A stretch of 64,000 nt of DNA from assembly GCA_023417935.1 (NCBI GenBank), contig JAEZDY010000044.1:55976-119975 (forward strand), given 5' to 3'. This document shows positions 41,417-50,571 of this stretch, one piece after another (the first letter of the stretch is position 1; the number at the start of each line of letters is the position of its first letter). The stretch is from Bacteroidota bacterium. GTDB lineage: Bacteria > Bacteroidota > Bacteroidia > Bacteroidales > Lentimicrobiaceae. The notes beneath the pieces were generated by a model that saw only the letters and a list, made by a program, of their open reading frames with translations, ran no database searches and was not told the origin of the DNA. A program made the translations under genes and the position numbers.

Positions 41417-43882
41417 TTAATCCCATTTTATTACAATTCTCCCCGGGTCGTTATTAATGTCAAATCTTAGAACCGGCAGGCTAACATGTAAGTCTTCAAG
41501 AAATAATGGATCGCTCTTATCCAGTGCATTCAGCAAATCTACTTGATGTTCCTGAGCCATTACTCCACGGTTATTAACCGAAAACTGTTCAGAGGTAAAT
41601 CCATGCATAAGTATTTGTATTGTCGTAAACCTGCTGTTGTATTTTCCTGAAACAGCATCAAGTTGCACCTCTTTTTTCACGGGGTCAAAGATAAGATTAC
41701 GGGTGTAATGATCTCCTTTCAAATAATTGTATGAGTTGCCATCATCCTCATAATACTGGAAACTTGTTACTTCATTTCCTTTGAATACATGAAGGAACAA
41801 TGTATCACCAGCTGATTCACCTGTGTGTTGAAGTGCATTTTGCAGAGGAATTACTGACCCAGCTTTTACAAACAACGGCAAATGAGGCAATTTAGATTCA
41901 GTAACAATTTCTGTATTACCTTCAAAGTATTCGCCTGAGTGCAGGTTATACCAACCTCCGGCCGGCAGATAAACCTTTGCATGCTCTTTTGTGCTCTCAA
42001 CCGGAGCTACCAGAAATGCAGGACCAAACATATACTCATGCTGATAAATATGCCAGAATACTTTTTCATCATTCATGTAATCTATGGCAAGACTCCGGGC
42101 AACAGGCATTCCATCAATTGTTGACTGATAAAACACAGAATACAGGTATGGCAACATCTTATACCTGAAGGTTATATAATTTCTGCTTATGTTCTCTACA
42201 TTTTCACCATATACCCAGGGTTCAGATTGCCGTGTATCATAATGGGTATGACTCCTGAAGAAAGGAGTGAATGTTCCAAGGCTAATCCAACGGGCAAATA
42301 GGGAAGGGGTTGCATCTTTACTAAATCCACCTACATCCACACCTGCAAATGAAACACCGCTTAATCCAAGACTATTGATAAGTCTTGCGCCAAGCATCAT
42401 GTGCTCTTCTGTTGCATGGTTGTCGCCTGTCCAAAGTGCAGTATATTTTTGTAAACCGGCATAACCGGCACGAGTGAGGTTGAATGGGCGTTTTCCGTTC
42501 ATCAGTTTCTTTGTACCCTCAAATGTGCTTTTCGCCATAAGCATACCATACACATTCTTCGCCTGCCGGTATGTAGCATTCTCACCTTCCCAGTCGAAGT
42601 TCACCAGGTGAGGCGTGTATCCACCTCCCCATGAGGCTATTTCATTCATATCATTCCAGAATCCATCAATACCAAGATCTACCAGACCCTTGAATTTACT
42701 ACCCCACCATTCACGGGCAGCAGGCTTTGTAAAGTCAGGAAAGTGACACCATCCCGGCCATACCTGTGCTGTATACAATTGACCATCAGGGAATTTGGCA
42801 AACATGTTTTTCGCAACGCCATCCTCATATGCCTCGTAACCTTTTTCAACTTTAATACCCGGGTCTACTATGACTGTAGTATGCACACCAAGCGACTTTA
42901 GGTCACCAAGCAGCTTTGAAGGATTTGGGAATCGTAAAGGATGCCATGTGAAAATCTTGTATGCATCCATGTAATGAATATCGAGGTATAATACATCCAA
43001 AGGTATCTTACGATCCCTGAACTCTTTGGCAATGTTGAGTACTTCTGTATCAGGGAAATAACTCCACCTGCATTGCTGATAACCCAGTGACCACAACGGA
43101 GGCATGCTCATTCTGCCCGTAATTTGGGTATATTGCTTAATGATGCCTGCAATATTGTCATGATGGAAGAAGTAATAATCCATTTCACCATCGTCGGCAC
43201 TAAAAGAACTGAACCTGTCGTTGCTGGCTCCGAAGTTAAACCTGCTTCTGTGGGAATTGTCGAAGAAGATTCCATAAGCCTTTTGACCAACGATTCCCAT
43301 ATAAAAAGGTATTGTAACATATAGCGGATCATCAGCAGGGCCATAACGTGGATTATCAGTATTCCAGTTATCGTATGCACTGCCACGGCGGTCGAGGTTT
43401 CCTGTTTTTTCTCCCAGTCCAAGAAACTTTTCGTCTTTCTGTAAAGTTTTAAAAGTGGTTACTTCTGTTCCAATCCATGATGTTCCAAATGCAGGATCAT
43501 CAGCATTAAGCAATGAGCCATCGCGTGAATAAAAAGTGAATCGTACAGGGTCTTTAGATATCTCCAGTGAAATCAGCTCTGTTTGAATAATAAGTTTTGC
43601 ATTCTCTTCCCTCACATCAACAGCTGTTTTAACAGGAAGTGCCTCTACTGCATAGGAGAAACGCTCAATAAAACCATCTTTTACGATTCTTATCCTTAAA
43701 ATGCCGGTATCATAAACAGTTACTGCTGCATTCCCATGGTCAGTATTTATGCTTAGAGTTTGATCGTTTAATTCAAATGAAGTCAGTTTGCCAAGGCTTT
43801 CATTCATTGACCGTTGTGAGTATGAGCTGTTCGTTAACATAAATAATGTTACTATTAGGAGCAATTTATATCTTGATATCAT
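41417..43882 (-). CDS. GH31 alpha-glucosidase, secreted
   Basis: An 821-aa protein with signal peptide (SRYKLLLIVTLFMLTNSS). GH31 motifs are complete: DGFWNDMNE with nucleophile Asp411, WTGDN with acid/base Asp487, and the substrate-pocket RSHTHYDTR. The N-terminal galactose-mutarotase-like domain and the C-terminal beta domains follow the family. It probably releases alpha-glucose from oligosaccharides in the periplasm. It follows the GH13 gene on the same strand; a terminator sits between them. Confidence 0.92.
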   Translation of the reverse strand: MISRYKLLLIVTLFMLTNSSYSQRSMNESLGKLTSFELNDQTLSINTDHGNAAVTVYDTGILRIRIVKDGFIERFSYAVEALPVKTAVDVREENAKLIIQTELISLEISKDPVRFTFYSRDGSLLNADDPAFGTSWIGTEVTTFKTLQKDEKFLGLGEKTGNLDRRGSAYDNWNTDNPRYGPADDPLYVTIPFYMGIVGQKAYGIFFDNSHRSRFNFGASNDRFSSFSADDGEMDYYFFHHDNIAGIIKQYTQITGRMSMPPLWSLGYQQCRWSYFPDTEVLNIAKEFRDRKIPLDVLYLDIHYMDAYKIFTWHPLRFPNPSKLLGDLKSLGVHTTVIVDPGIKVEKGYEAYEDGVAKNMFAKFPDGQLYTAQVWPGWCHFPDFTKPAAREWWGSKFKGLVDLGIDGFWNDMNEIASWGGGYTPHLVNFDWEGENATYRQAKNVYGMLMAKSTFEGTKKLMNGKRPFNLTRAGYAGLQKYTALWTGDNHATEEHMMLGARLINSLGLSGVSFAGVDVGGFSKDATPSLFARWISLGTFTPFFRSHTHYDTRQSEPWVYGENVENISRNYITFRYKMLPYLYSVFYQSTIDGMPVARSLAIDYMNDEKVFWHIYQHEYMFGPAFLVAPVESTKEHAKVYLPAGGWYNLHSGEYFEGNTEIVTESKLPHLPLFVKAGSVIPLQNALQHTGESAGDTLFLHVFKGNEVTSFQYYEDDGNSYNYLKGDHYTRNLIFDPVKKEVQLDAVSGKYNSRFTTIQILMHGFTSEQFSVNNRGVMAQEHQVDLLNALDKSDPLFLEDLHVSLPVLRFDINNDPGRIVIKWD

Positions 43883-43898
43883 TGACTTAAAATTAAAA

Positions 43899-43920
43899 AC
43901 CCGGCAATGATATGCCGGGT
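43899..43920 (-). terminator. Terminator between the GH13 and GH31 genes
   Basis: An 8-bp stem (43899-43906 with 43913-43920), loop of 6 nt, followed on the minus strand by TTTTAATTTT. It is 16 bp before the GH31 ATG, so it may separate or attenuate the two genes. Confidence 0.75.
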
Positions 43921-43939
43921 AGGTTTAAATTAACGTCGG

Positions 43940-45307
43940 TTATTTATACAATACTTTGTATGACCAGGCCGGCAATGTGATCCGGGTGTTTTCACTCACA
44001 TCAATATCTTCTGAGGTAAACAGCGTTTTGTATTGGTCATTTGCTTTTTCGTCCTGTAGTGCAATAGTGATTTCTTCAGCGCTAAAGTTGAAAACCCCTA
44101 ATACCTTTTGTGCATTTTTCTGGGTAAGAATAACAAAAGCCTTATCGTCATTATCAGTTTTAATTCTTGACCATTCACCACCTTCCTTACCGTTATATAA
44201 AGCAGGGTGTGAGGAGTTTAATCCCAGAATAGTTTGGTAATACTCGGTCATCTTGTAGTCAGCCCAGTCGATAGGATCTTTTTCAAAGAACAGTAGCCGT
44301 TTATTCAATCCTGACTCCTGACCAGAATAAACCAAAGGCATTCCCGGAATTAATGTTGTAAGTGTAAAGAATGTTTCAGTTGCATCACCAAGTCTTTCAA
44401 ATTCAGTTCCATTCCATGAGTTCTCATCATGGTTAGTTATGAAATACATCCTGTATGCATCGTCAGGATACAGAGAGTCGTTTTTTAGCAGGTAGTCTTC
44501 TATTTGGTCAGGGCCCGCTTCACCTTTATATACTTTGTTCATGATGTGGTGAAACTCCCAACCATAAGTCATGTCAAATGCACTATGGAATTGCGGACCT
44601 TCAGCCTCGGCAAGCATAAATACAGGTTTTATTTTATCAAGTTCAGTTCTTGCAACGTCCCAAAAATCCATTGGCACTTCACCTGCAACATCACATCTAA
44701 AACCGTCAATATCATACGATTGCACCCAATACTTCATAGCATCGATCATATAGGTGCGAAGTTCAGGTACCGCAAAATCAAACTTAACAACATCTGTCCA
44801 ATCAAAAGGAGCAAACATTTTGCCTGTTGAATCCTTTGCATACCATTCAGGTTTTTGAGTAACTAATGCGTTATCCCATGCAGAGTGATTTGCAACCCAG
44901 TCAATGATCACATACAAGCCTTCCTCATGTGCTCTCTTAACAAATCTCTTAAAACTCAGGGAATCACCGAATTCGGGATTAATACCCTTGTAATCCTTTA
45001 CAGAATAATAACTTCCAAGTCCGCCTTTCCTGTTGAGTTCACCAATTGGATGTATAGGCATTAACCAGATAATCTTAGTGCCAAGTTCCTTTATTCTTGG
45101 CAAATGACCTTCAAGTGCTTCGAAGGTTCCTTCCTGGGTAAACTGCCGGATGTTAATTTCATAAATGCTGGCATCCTTGCTCCAGTCGGGATGGTTAACC
45201 TGTTTTACTTCAGAAGACTCTGCTGGCTTAGATTCCTGCCTGCATGAAACTGTTGAAATGGTAAATACTCCCAGGAGTATGACCATAAAGAGATTTTGTC
45301 GATTCAT
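43940..45307 (-). CDS. GH13 alpha-amylase-type lipoprotein
   Basis: A 455-aa precursor with a lipoprotein signal ending ISTVSC (Cys22). The TIM barrel has DWVANHS (134-142), GFRCDVAGEVP with nucleophile Asp206, LAEAEG with acid/base Glu234 and TNHDENSW with Asp294. All catalytic residues are present. The mature enzyme lies on the outer membrane or periplasmic face and would cut alpha-1,4-glucans, feeding the neighbouring GH31 enzyme. A strong promoter precedes it. Confidence 0.92.
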   Translation of the reverse strand: MNRQNLFMVILLGVFTISTVSCRQESKPAESSEVKQVNHPDWSKDASIYEINIRQFTQEGTFEALEGHLPRIKELGTKIIWLMPIHPIGELNRKGGLGSYYSVKDYKGINPEFGDSLSFKRFVKRAHEEGLYVIIDWVANHSAWDNALVTQKPEWYAKDSTGKMFAPFDWTDVVKFDFAVPELRTYMIDAMKYWVQSYDIDGFRCDVAGEVPMDFWDVARTELDKIKPVFMLAEAEGPQFHSAFDMTYGWEFHHIMNKVYKGEAGPDQIEDYLLKNDSLYPDDAYRMYFITNHDENSWNGTEFERLGDATETFFTLTTLIPGMPLVYSGQESGLNKRLLFFEKDPIDWADYKMTEYYQTILGLNSSHPALYNGKEGGEWSRIKTDNDDKAFVILTQKNAQKVLGVFNFSAEEITIALQDEKANDQYKTLFTSEDIDVSENTRITLPAWSYKVLYK

Positions 45308-45351
45308 ATAGTTTAAGTTGAATTATGGTTAATGCAATCTTACAGAAAGAA

Positions 45352-45383
45352 CAAATTTAGCAGATGTTCATGTAAATAACAAA
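45352..45383 (-). promoter_or_regulatory. Promoter for the GH13 gene
   Basis: On the minus strand, TTTG at 45383-45380, a 20-nt spacer and TAAATTTG at 45359-45352, about 45 nt before the ATG. Confidence 0.65.
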
Positions 45384-45401
45384 CAAACAGTAAACTTGCT
45401 T

Positions 45402-45433
45402 AAAATTAAAAAACCACCGTAAATACGGTGGTC
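45402..45433 (-). terminator. Terminator after the YgaP-SRPBCC gene
   Basis: An 8-bp stem (45413-45420 with 45425-45432), AAAT loop, followed on the minus strand by GGTTTTTT. Confidence 0.85.
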
Positions 45434-45462
45434 ATTAATTTAATCAAGCGGGGAGAGGCTCT

Positions 45463-46134
45463 TTATGTTGTAGGATTATTTCCTGTCTCCATATATTCTT
45501 TAAGGTTCTTAATGTCTTTCTTTACCATGTTTTTGAATATGGGGCTGAGAAGTTTAGCCACATTTTCACCAATAACACCTCCGGGGGCATGGTATGATAT
45601 TTCAGCATCAACCTGGCACATATTAATACCTGCTTCCCTGAAATTAACGGTACCATAATTCTCAATGTCGGAGTTTGGTAGTGAGTGCCAACTGATATGC
45701 CTGTCAGGAATTTCTTTCAGAATATTAGCTCTCCAACTTATAGTGGCAACTCCACCCGGTACCTTAGCTCTCCATTCTGAAAGTTTGTTGTCAATTTGAT
45801 TTACACTTTCAAGATGTTCCATGAAGAGTGGAAGGTTCTCCAGCCTGCGCCAGAAAGTATATACTTCTTCGGGTGTACGGTTTATGGTTATGGAGGTTCT
45901 TATGCTCAGATGTTCGGTAGGTTCCTCAAGGGTGTCAGTGTTTAATAATTTGTATCCGGGACAAAATCCGGTGAGTCCTCTAAACAAGAGAAAACCTGAT
46001 GTAAGAAGTTTTAATGTACTGATTTTTTTTGAGGTCAGGGAACTTACCAACAACACTGAACCAGCCGAAATGGATACTATCCTGTCAGTTGTTCCAACAT
46101 TTTTATCCAATCCACAACAGTTTAAATCTTTCAT
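45463..46134 (-). CDS. Fusion of YgaP-like membrane domain and SRPBCC domain
   Basis: A 223-aa protein. Residues 1-65 match a DUF2892/YgaP-like two-helix membrane module (GLDKNVGTTDRIVSISAG, then SGFLLFRGLTGFCPGYKLL). From about 78 a START/SRPBCC hydrophobic-ligand domain follows (TSITINRTPEEVYTFWRRLENLPLFMEHL, ISYHAPGGVIGENVAKLL). Such fusions are seen in several bacteria with no known biochemical role. It has its own terminator. Confidence 0.8.
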   Translation of the reverse strand: MKDLNCCGLDKNVGTTDRIVSISAGSVLLVSSLTSKKISTLKLLTSGFLLFRGLTGFCPGYKLLNTDTLEEPTEHLSIRTSITINRTPEEVYTFWRRLENLPLFMEHLESVNQIDNKLSEWRAKVPGGVATISWRANILKEIPDRHISWHSLPNSDIENYGTVNFREAGINMCQVDAEISYHAPGGVIGENVAKLLSPIFKNMVKKDIKNLKEYMETGNNPTT

Positions 46135-46304
46135 GATTATATGATTAAAATGGTTTACTTAAAAAATGATGTTCCAACCTGCCCCAATACATTATCTAAC
46201 GTAATCCAATGTAAGTTGTTTGAAGAGATCAATAATATCCCATACTTAAGTTTTAAATGCGTTGTGAAGAAAAAGCAATTAGCCAAACATGATGATTTGC
46301 ACGC

Positions 46305-46342
46305 AAACAAAAAAAAGAGAGCCCCTGATTGGAGCTCTCTTT
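46305..46342 (-). terminator. Terminator after the M16 peptidase operon
   Basis: A 9-bp stem (46314-46322 with 46334-46342) followed on the minus strand by TTTTTTTTG. Confidence 0.85.
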
Positions 46343-46364
46343 ATGGATTTAATGTTTGATTGTT

Positions 46365-48467
46365 TTATTTAATCACAAACAAATCATCACTCAATTTATC
46401 ATTGATCTTAACAGTGAGTACATCAAGTTCAATCATCTGCGGACCCATTGCCTGCTTTATTTTGAATGGGAACTTGAGTTTTTCTACTTCCCTGTAGTCA
46501 CCATATTCTATGGTTCCCTGGTCGCTCACTTCTTTTATAAGAAGGTTCGACTGAGTGTCAAAGTACCGTACGGAGGTTTTTCCAGTTGGTTTTGTATATG
46601 TAACTTTATAAGCGTCCTTGCCATTAATAGTTTCAATACCATCAAGGTTAAGGGTTATACCTGACTCCTTATACTTAAGCTCAGGAACCAGTTGAGCCTC
46701 AAGTTTCATTTCTTCAAGATCAGCGCCTTCAAGCTTTTTGTTTTCACCACCCATAGGGGAGAAGATCATACCTTCAGTTCCATTGAATACAATTTTTTGG
46801 AAAACCATGTCGCCAGCACCAATTTTCATCATGTATTTGTTTGGAGCTTTTTTGTAAATGTCAAAACCAATTGTCATTCCCTGCATACTAGAAGTAGCAG
46901 TGATGGTTTGATCTTTGATCTTCAGTAAAGCTTTTTCACCACCAATTGCATTTATGTAAGCGTTGTTTACATCTTCAGCTGTCATACCGGCAGGTGCTTC
47001 CTTTACTTTTTTGTCAGGGTCATATTCATTTCCTTCAAAGTCAAAATACCTGATAGGTTTATTTCCTGTAAAAGGTTTTAGCCTGTCTTTAATTTCAGAT
47101 GCTTTACCCACAGCCAGGATGTAGTTGTTATTTGGCAGTATGTACTTTTCAGCCATGGCTTTCACATCATCAGAAGTAACAGCAGCCAGGTTCTTCAAAT
47201 AGTTAACATAATAATCTTTTGGAAGATCATAACGTGCTGTATTGATGGCGAAGTTTGCCACGGTTTGAGGGTTTTCAAGGCTCAAAGCAAAGCCACCTGA
47301 GATGTAATTCTTAGCGAGTGACAGCTCATCAGCAGGAACAGTTTCTTCCCTTAACCGTTTCATTTCTGATAATATCTCATTGATAGCACTATCAGTAACA
47401 CTATTCCTGATTTCAGTAGTAACACCGAATTTTCCAATATATTCGTCAGCACTTAACCTTGAATAAGCACCATAAGTAAAGCCATTTTTCTCTCTCAGGT
47501 TTTCATATAACCTGAAAGTGCCACCACCAAGAATGGTATTGGTAACGCGTGCCTTAATTACGTCATCTGATCCATAAGTTAGCTCTACCGGATATCCAAG
47601 TGCCAGGGTTGTTTGAACAGCATCAGGTCTATCAACAATTACCACTGTGTTTGATTCAGGCAGTTTTGGATCAGCAGGTGGATTATTAACCACTTCTCCT
47701 TTTTGCCATTTACCAAAATACTTATTCATAAGATCTTTAGCTTCAGCCAGGGTAATGTCGCCAACAATAGCCATGTATGAAATCTGAGGCTTAAAAAATG
47801 CAGAGTAAAATGCTCTGGTATGATCAGCTGAAAGGTTTTTCAGGCTCTTTTCTGTCATCGTTTCACCGTAGGGGTGACTTTCTCCAAACAAAAGCTTTTT
47901 TCCAACTCTTTCGCTTATGGCATCAGGTTCAGTTTTGGCTGCTTCCAATGCTGACAAATTACGTGTACGTATTTTTTCAAATTCAGCTGTATCAAAAGAA
48001 GGGTTGAGTAAAACATCTGACATCAATTGCATAAGCTTTTCGTTATGCTTTTTTAAACCCGATGCATAGAGACCGTTGTTATTTGTGTAAAGCGTTGCCC
48101 CAATAAAGTCGATCTCTTCATCAAGTTGTTCTTTTGTCATTGTAGTAGTACCGGTACGTAAAATTTGTCCGGTAAGGTCGGCCATCCCTGCGAGTGGGCC
48201 TTCGGCAACAGGGGTATAGTCAATAATAAGGGAATATGACACACGGGGTATTTTATTGTTTTCTACAACAAAAACCTGTAGTCCATTATCAAGCGTGAAT
48301 GATTCATACTTGCCTATATTGATCACTGGTGCCGGACCTGGTTGTGGCCTTATGCTGCGGTCAAGCTCCTGTGTTTGTTTACCACTCGTTTTCTTTGATT
48401 GCGCTAATAATGAAGGCGGAAATGTAATCAGCGCAATTAATAATACTATTAAGATATTTTTTTTCAT
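46365..48467 (-). CDS. M16 peptidase-like protein, inactive-type subunit
   Basis: Start chosen at ATG 48465-48467 (MKKNILIVLLIALITFPPS), a signal peptide. The 700-aa protein has two M16 halves (ESFTLDNGLQVFVVENN; YMAIVGDITLAEAKDLMNKYFGKW) but no HxxEH: the aligned region reads AGMADLTGQIL. It therefore is the non-catalytic partner. A C-terminal domain of about 200 residues (IKDQTITATSSMQG, YFDTQSNLLIKEVSD) has outer-membrane lipoprotein-sorting character. It sits 14 bp after the active subunit. Confidence 0.88.
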   Translation of the reverse strand: MKKNILIVLLIALITFPPSLLAQSKKTSGKQTQELDRSIRPQPGPAPVINIGKYESFTLDNGLQVFVVENNKIPRVSYSLIIDYTPVAEGPLAGMADLTGQILRTGTTTMTKEQLDEEIDFIGATLYTNNNGLYASGLKKHNEKLMQLMSDVLLNPSFDTAEFEKIRTRNLSALEAAKTEPDAISERVGKKLLFGESHPYGETMTEKSLKNLSADHTRAFYSAFFKPQISYMAIVGDITLAEAKDLMNKYFGKWQKGEVVNNPPADPKLPESNTVVIVDRPDAVQTTLALGYPVELTYGSDDVIKARVTNTILGGGTFRLYENLREKNGFTYGAYSRLSADEYIGKFGVTTEIRNSVTDSAINEILSEMKRLREETVPADELSLAKNYISGGFALSLENPQTVANFAINTARYDLPKDYYVNYLKNLAAVTSDDVKAMAEKYILPNNNYILAVGKASEIKDRLKPFTGNKPIRYFDFEGNEYDPDKKVKEAPAGMTAEDVNNAYINAIGGEKALLKIKDQTITATSSMQGMTIGFDIYKKAPNKYMMKIGAGDMVFQKIVFNGTEGMIFSPMGGENKKLEGADLEEMKLEAQLVPELKYKESGITLNLDGIETINGKDAYKVTYTKPTGKTSVRYFDTQSNLLIKEVSDQGTIEYGDYREVEKLKFPFKIKQAMGPQMIELDVLTVKINDKLSDDLFVIK

Positions 48468-48481
48468 GGTCAGATACATTT

Positions 48482-49810
48482 TTACATGCTTTGTTTTGGG
48501 AGATAATAAAGAACTACCCTGTTTGACTTTGTAAGATATTGATTGGCTACTCTTTTAATATCCTCCTTGGTTACATTCATAAACCTCTGGAGTTCTGTAT
48601 TTATCAAATTAGCATCCTTGTAATAAATATGGTAATCTGATAAGCTTTCAGCTATACCTGCCATCGTGGAATTGCGTGTTACAAAATTTACTTCAATCTG
48701 GTTACGCAGTTTCTCAAATTCCCGGTCACTCAAATCTTCATTCTGTACCCTTTCAATTTCCTTATTAATTGATTCTTCCAGATTCTCAGGTTGAACACCC
48801 ATGTTGGTAATTCCAAAAACCATGAATAATCCCGGATCTTCAAGAGCCATAGGATACGCCCCTACAAATAGTGCCTTCTGTTGCTTATCAACAATTGCTT
48901 TATTAAAGCGTGAACTCTCACCTTCTGATAGCAGTGTGGTAAGCATGCTTAAGGCATAATGGTCAGGTGTTCCCATTGCAGGGATATGATAAGCCTGTGC
49001 TACCAGCGGAAGTTGGATATTGTCATAAATTGTATCGCGTTTTTCTGCTGTCATAGCTGGCTCAACAACAGTGGGCCGTTTGATCTCTTTTTTTCCTTTG
49101 GGAATTCCTGAAAAGTATTTTTCTACCAAAACCTTAGCCTGATCATAATCTATGTCACCTGCTATTGATAAGGTTGCGTTGTTTGGTACATAGTATATGG
49201 AATGAAATTCCATAAATTCTTCCAGCGTTGCCCTATTAATAGACTCGGCAGAGCCTATTGGTGTCCAGCGGTATGAATGTTTAGTATACGCATTGCTGAA
49301 AATGTTTTCCATAAGTGACCCATAGGGCCGATTATCATAGGATTGTTTGCGTTCTTCCTTTATAACACTACGTTGAGTTTCAACACCAATGCTGTCAATT
49401 CTCAGATGCAGCATTCGCTCTGATTCCATCCACAAACCCAGCTCAAGCTGATTAGAGGGAAGAAGCAGATAATAGAAAGTTCTGTCGAAACTTGTATTGG
49501 CATTCAATTGTGCACCGGCGTTCATGGCTATCTTGTCAAATTCGCCTCTGGCAATATTTTCACTTCCTTCAAACATGAGGTGTTCAAAAAAATGTGTGAA
49601 CCCTGTACGCTGAGGATCTTCATTCTTCGAGCCTACATGGTAGGAAATAGTCACAGCCACTATTGGCGTGGAATTGTCCTTATGGAGTATGACATGCAAT
49701 CCGTTTGGCAGATCATATTCAACAAAGTCAATCTTGTTCTGAGCGTTTACTGCACTGAAGCATAATACTGCAATGAAGAGAAACAGCACTTTTGTTACAT
49801 TGGACTTCAT
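48482..49810 (-). CDS. M16 zinc peptidase, active subunit
   Basis: A 442-aa precursor with a signal peptide (VLFLFIAVLCFSAVNAQ). HxxEH is HFFEH (73-77), with the distal Glu near 152 in KEERKQ. Pitrilysin/processing-peptidase fold. The adjacent inactive subunit suggests a heterodimer, as in mitochondrial processing peptidase. The substrate is unknown. A 7-bp repeat array lies upstream. Confidence 0.92.
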   Translation of the reverse strand: MKSNVTKVLFLFIAVLCFSAVNAQNKIDFVEYDLPNGLHVILHKDNSTPIVAVTISYHVGSKNEDPQRTGFTHFFEHLMFEGSENIARGEFDKIAMNAGAQLNANTSFDRTFYYLLLPSNQLELGLWMESERMLHLRIDSIGVETQRSVIKEERKQSYDNRPYGSLMENIFSNAYTKHSYRWTPIGSAESINRATLEEFMEFHSIYYVPNNATLSIAGDIDYDQAKVLVEKYFSGIPKGKKEIKRPTVVEPAMTAEKRDTIYDNIQLPLVAQAYHIPAMGTPDHYALSMLTTLLSEGESSRFNKAIVDKQQKALFVGAYPMALEDPGLFMVFGITNMGVQPENLEESINKEIERVQNEDLSDREFEKLRNQIEVNFVTRNSTMAGIAESLSDYHIYYKDANLINTELQRFMNVTKEDIKRVANQYLTKSNRVVLYYLPKQSM

Positions 49811-49867
49811 AAAAATTAGGGATTAGTAAAACAGTTATTTATTAGTTAATTGTTAAAGTTTCATTCT

Positions 49868-49941
49868 ACTCATTATTCATTACTCACCACTCACCACTCA
49901 TTACTCACCACTCACTACTCAATACTCACTACTCACTACTC
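49868..49941. repeat. 7-bp ACTCANN tandem repeat, 10 units
   Basis: Units ACTCATT, ATTCATT, ACTCACC, ACTCACT and similar fill the gap and extend past the mgsA stop (49929-49931), so the repeats encode the last residues (SSE) of MgsA. Confidence 0.85.
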
Positions 49942-50405
49942 TTCAAATTTCGGTTAATGTATTCTGAATAATCTTTAATACGGGGGTGATATTCATCATT
50001 AAACAGGGGTGAGGATATCACGAAATCGGCTGTAGAACGATTGCAAGCTGTTGGGATATTATATAATACTGTGATTCTAAGCAATGCTTTTACATCAACA
50101 TCATGGGGTTGAGGCATCATTGGATCCCAGAAAAATATCATCAGGTCAATTCCACCTTCAACAATCAGGCTGCCAAGTTGCTGGTCACCACCAAGTGGAC
50201 CTGATTTTAATTTATGAAGTTCCAGATCACTAAAATCATCAGCATCAAGGCATTGGCTGAACGTTTCTTCAATAAGCCTTCCGGTTGTTCCGGTACATAC
50301 TATCTTATGTCGGCTTAGCTTAACAGCGTTATACTCAACCCACTCCATCAAATCTGATTTTCGGTGGTCGTGTGCTACAATGGCTATGGTTTTCTTCTTT
50401 TTCAT
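49929..50405 (-). CDS. mgsA: Methylglyoxal synthase
   Basis: A 158-aa enzyme that converts dihydroxyacetone phosphate to methylglyoxal and phosphate, a glycolytic bypass. The conserved start (IAIVAHDHRKSDLMEW), the phosphate site CTGTTG, SGPLGGDQQ with the catalytic Asp74, and FFWDPMMPQPHD are all present. The C-terminus is written by an adjacent 7-bp tandem repeat. It lies divergently from pfkA. Confidence 0.95.
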   Translation of the reverse strand: MKKKKTIAIVAHDHRKSDLMEWVEYNAVKLSRHKIVCTGTTGRLIEETFSQCLDADDFSDLELHKLKSGPLGGDQQLGSLIVEGGIDLMIFFWDPMMPQPHDVDVKALLRITVLYNIPTACNRSTADFVISSPLFNDEYHPRIKDYSEYINRNLKSSE

Positions 50406-50422
50406 TATAGTGACTAAAATAA

Positions 50423-50430
50423 CAAAGGTA
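50423..50430 (-). promoter_or_regulatory. -7 box upstream of mgsA
   Basis: TACCTTTG on the minus strand, 17 nt before the ATG; no -33 seen. Confidence 0.35.
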
Positions 50431-50485
50431 GTATATTTATGGTTATATCGGAGTGGGATACATACTCCAGATTGAGTTTTTACTG

Positions 50486-50518
50486 TTGCAGGCTGAAAGG
50501 ATATAATGCCTAATTTTG
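50486..50518 (+). promoter_or_regulatory. Promoter for pfkA
   Basis: TTG at 50486-50488, 22-nt spacer, TAATTTTG at 50511-50518. Confidence 0.45.
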
Positions 50519-50571
50519 CACAGTTTTTTAAAGAACTGAAAATAACCCATTATTAACTAAACATCATTCTG

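Noticed and set aside
46141..46359. 72-aa plus-strand ORF
   Set aside because: It runs through the terminator of the M16 operon and has no family, so it is probably chance.
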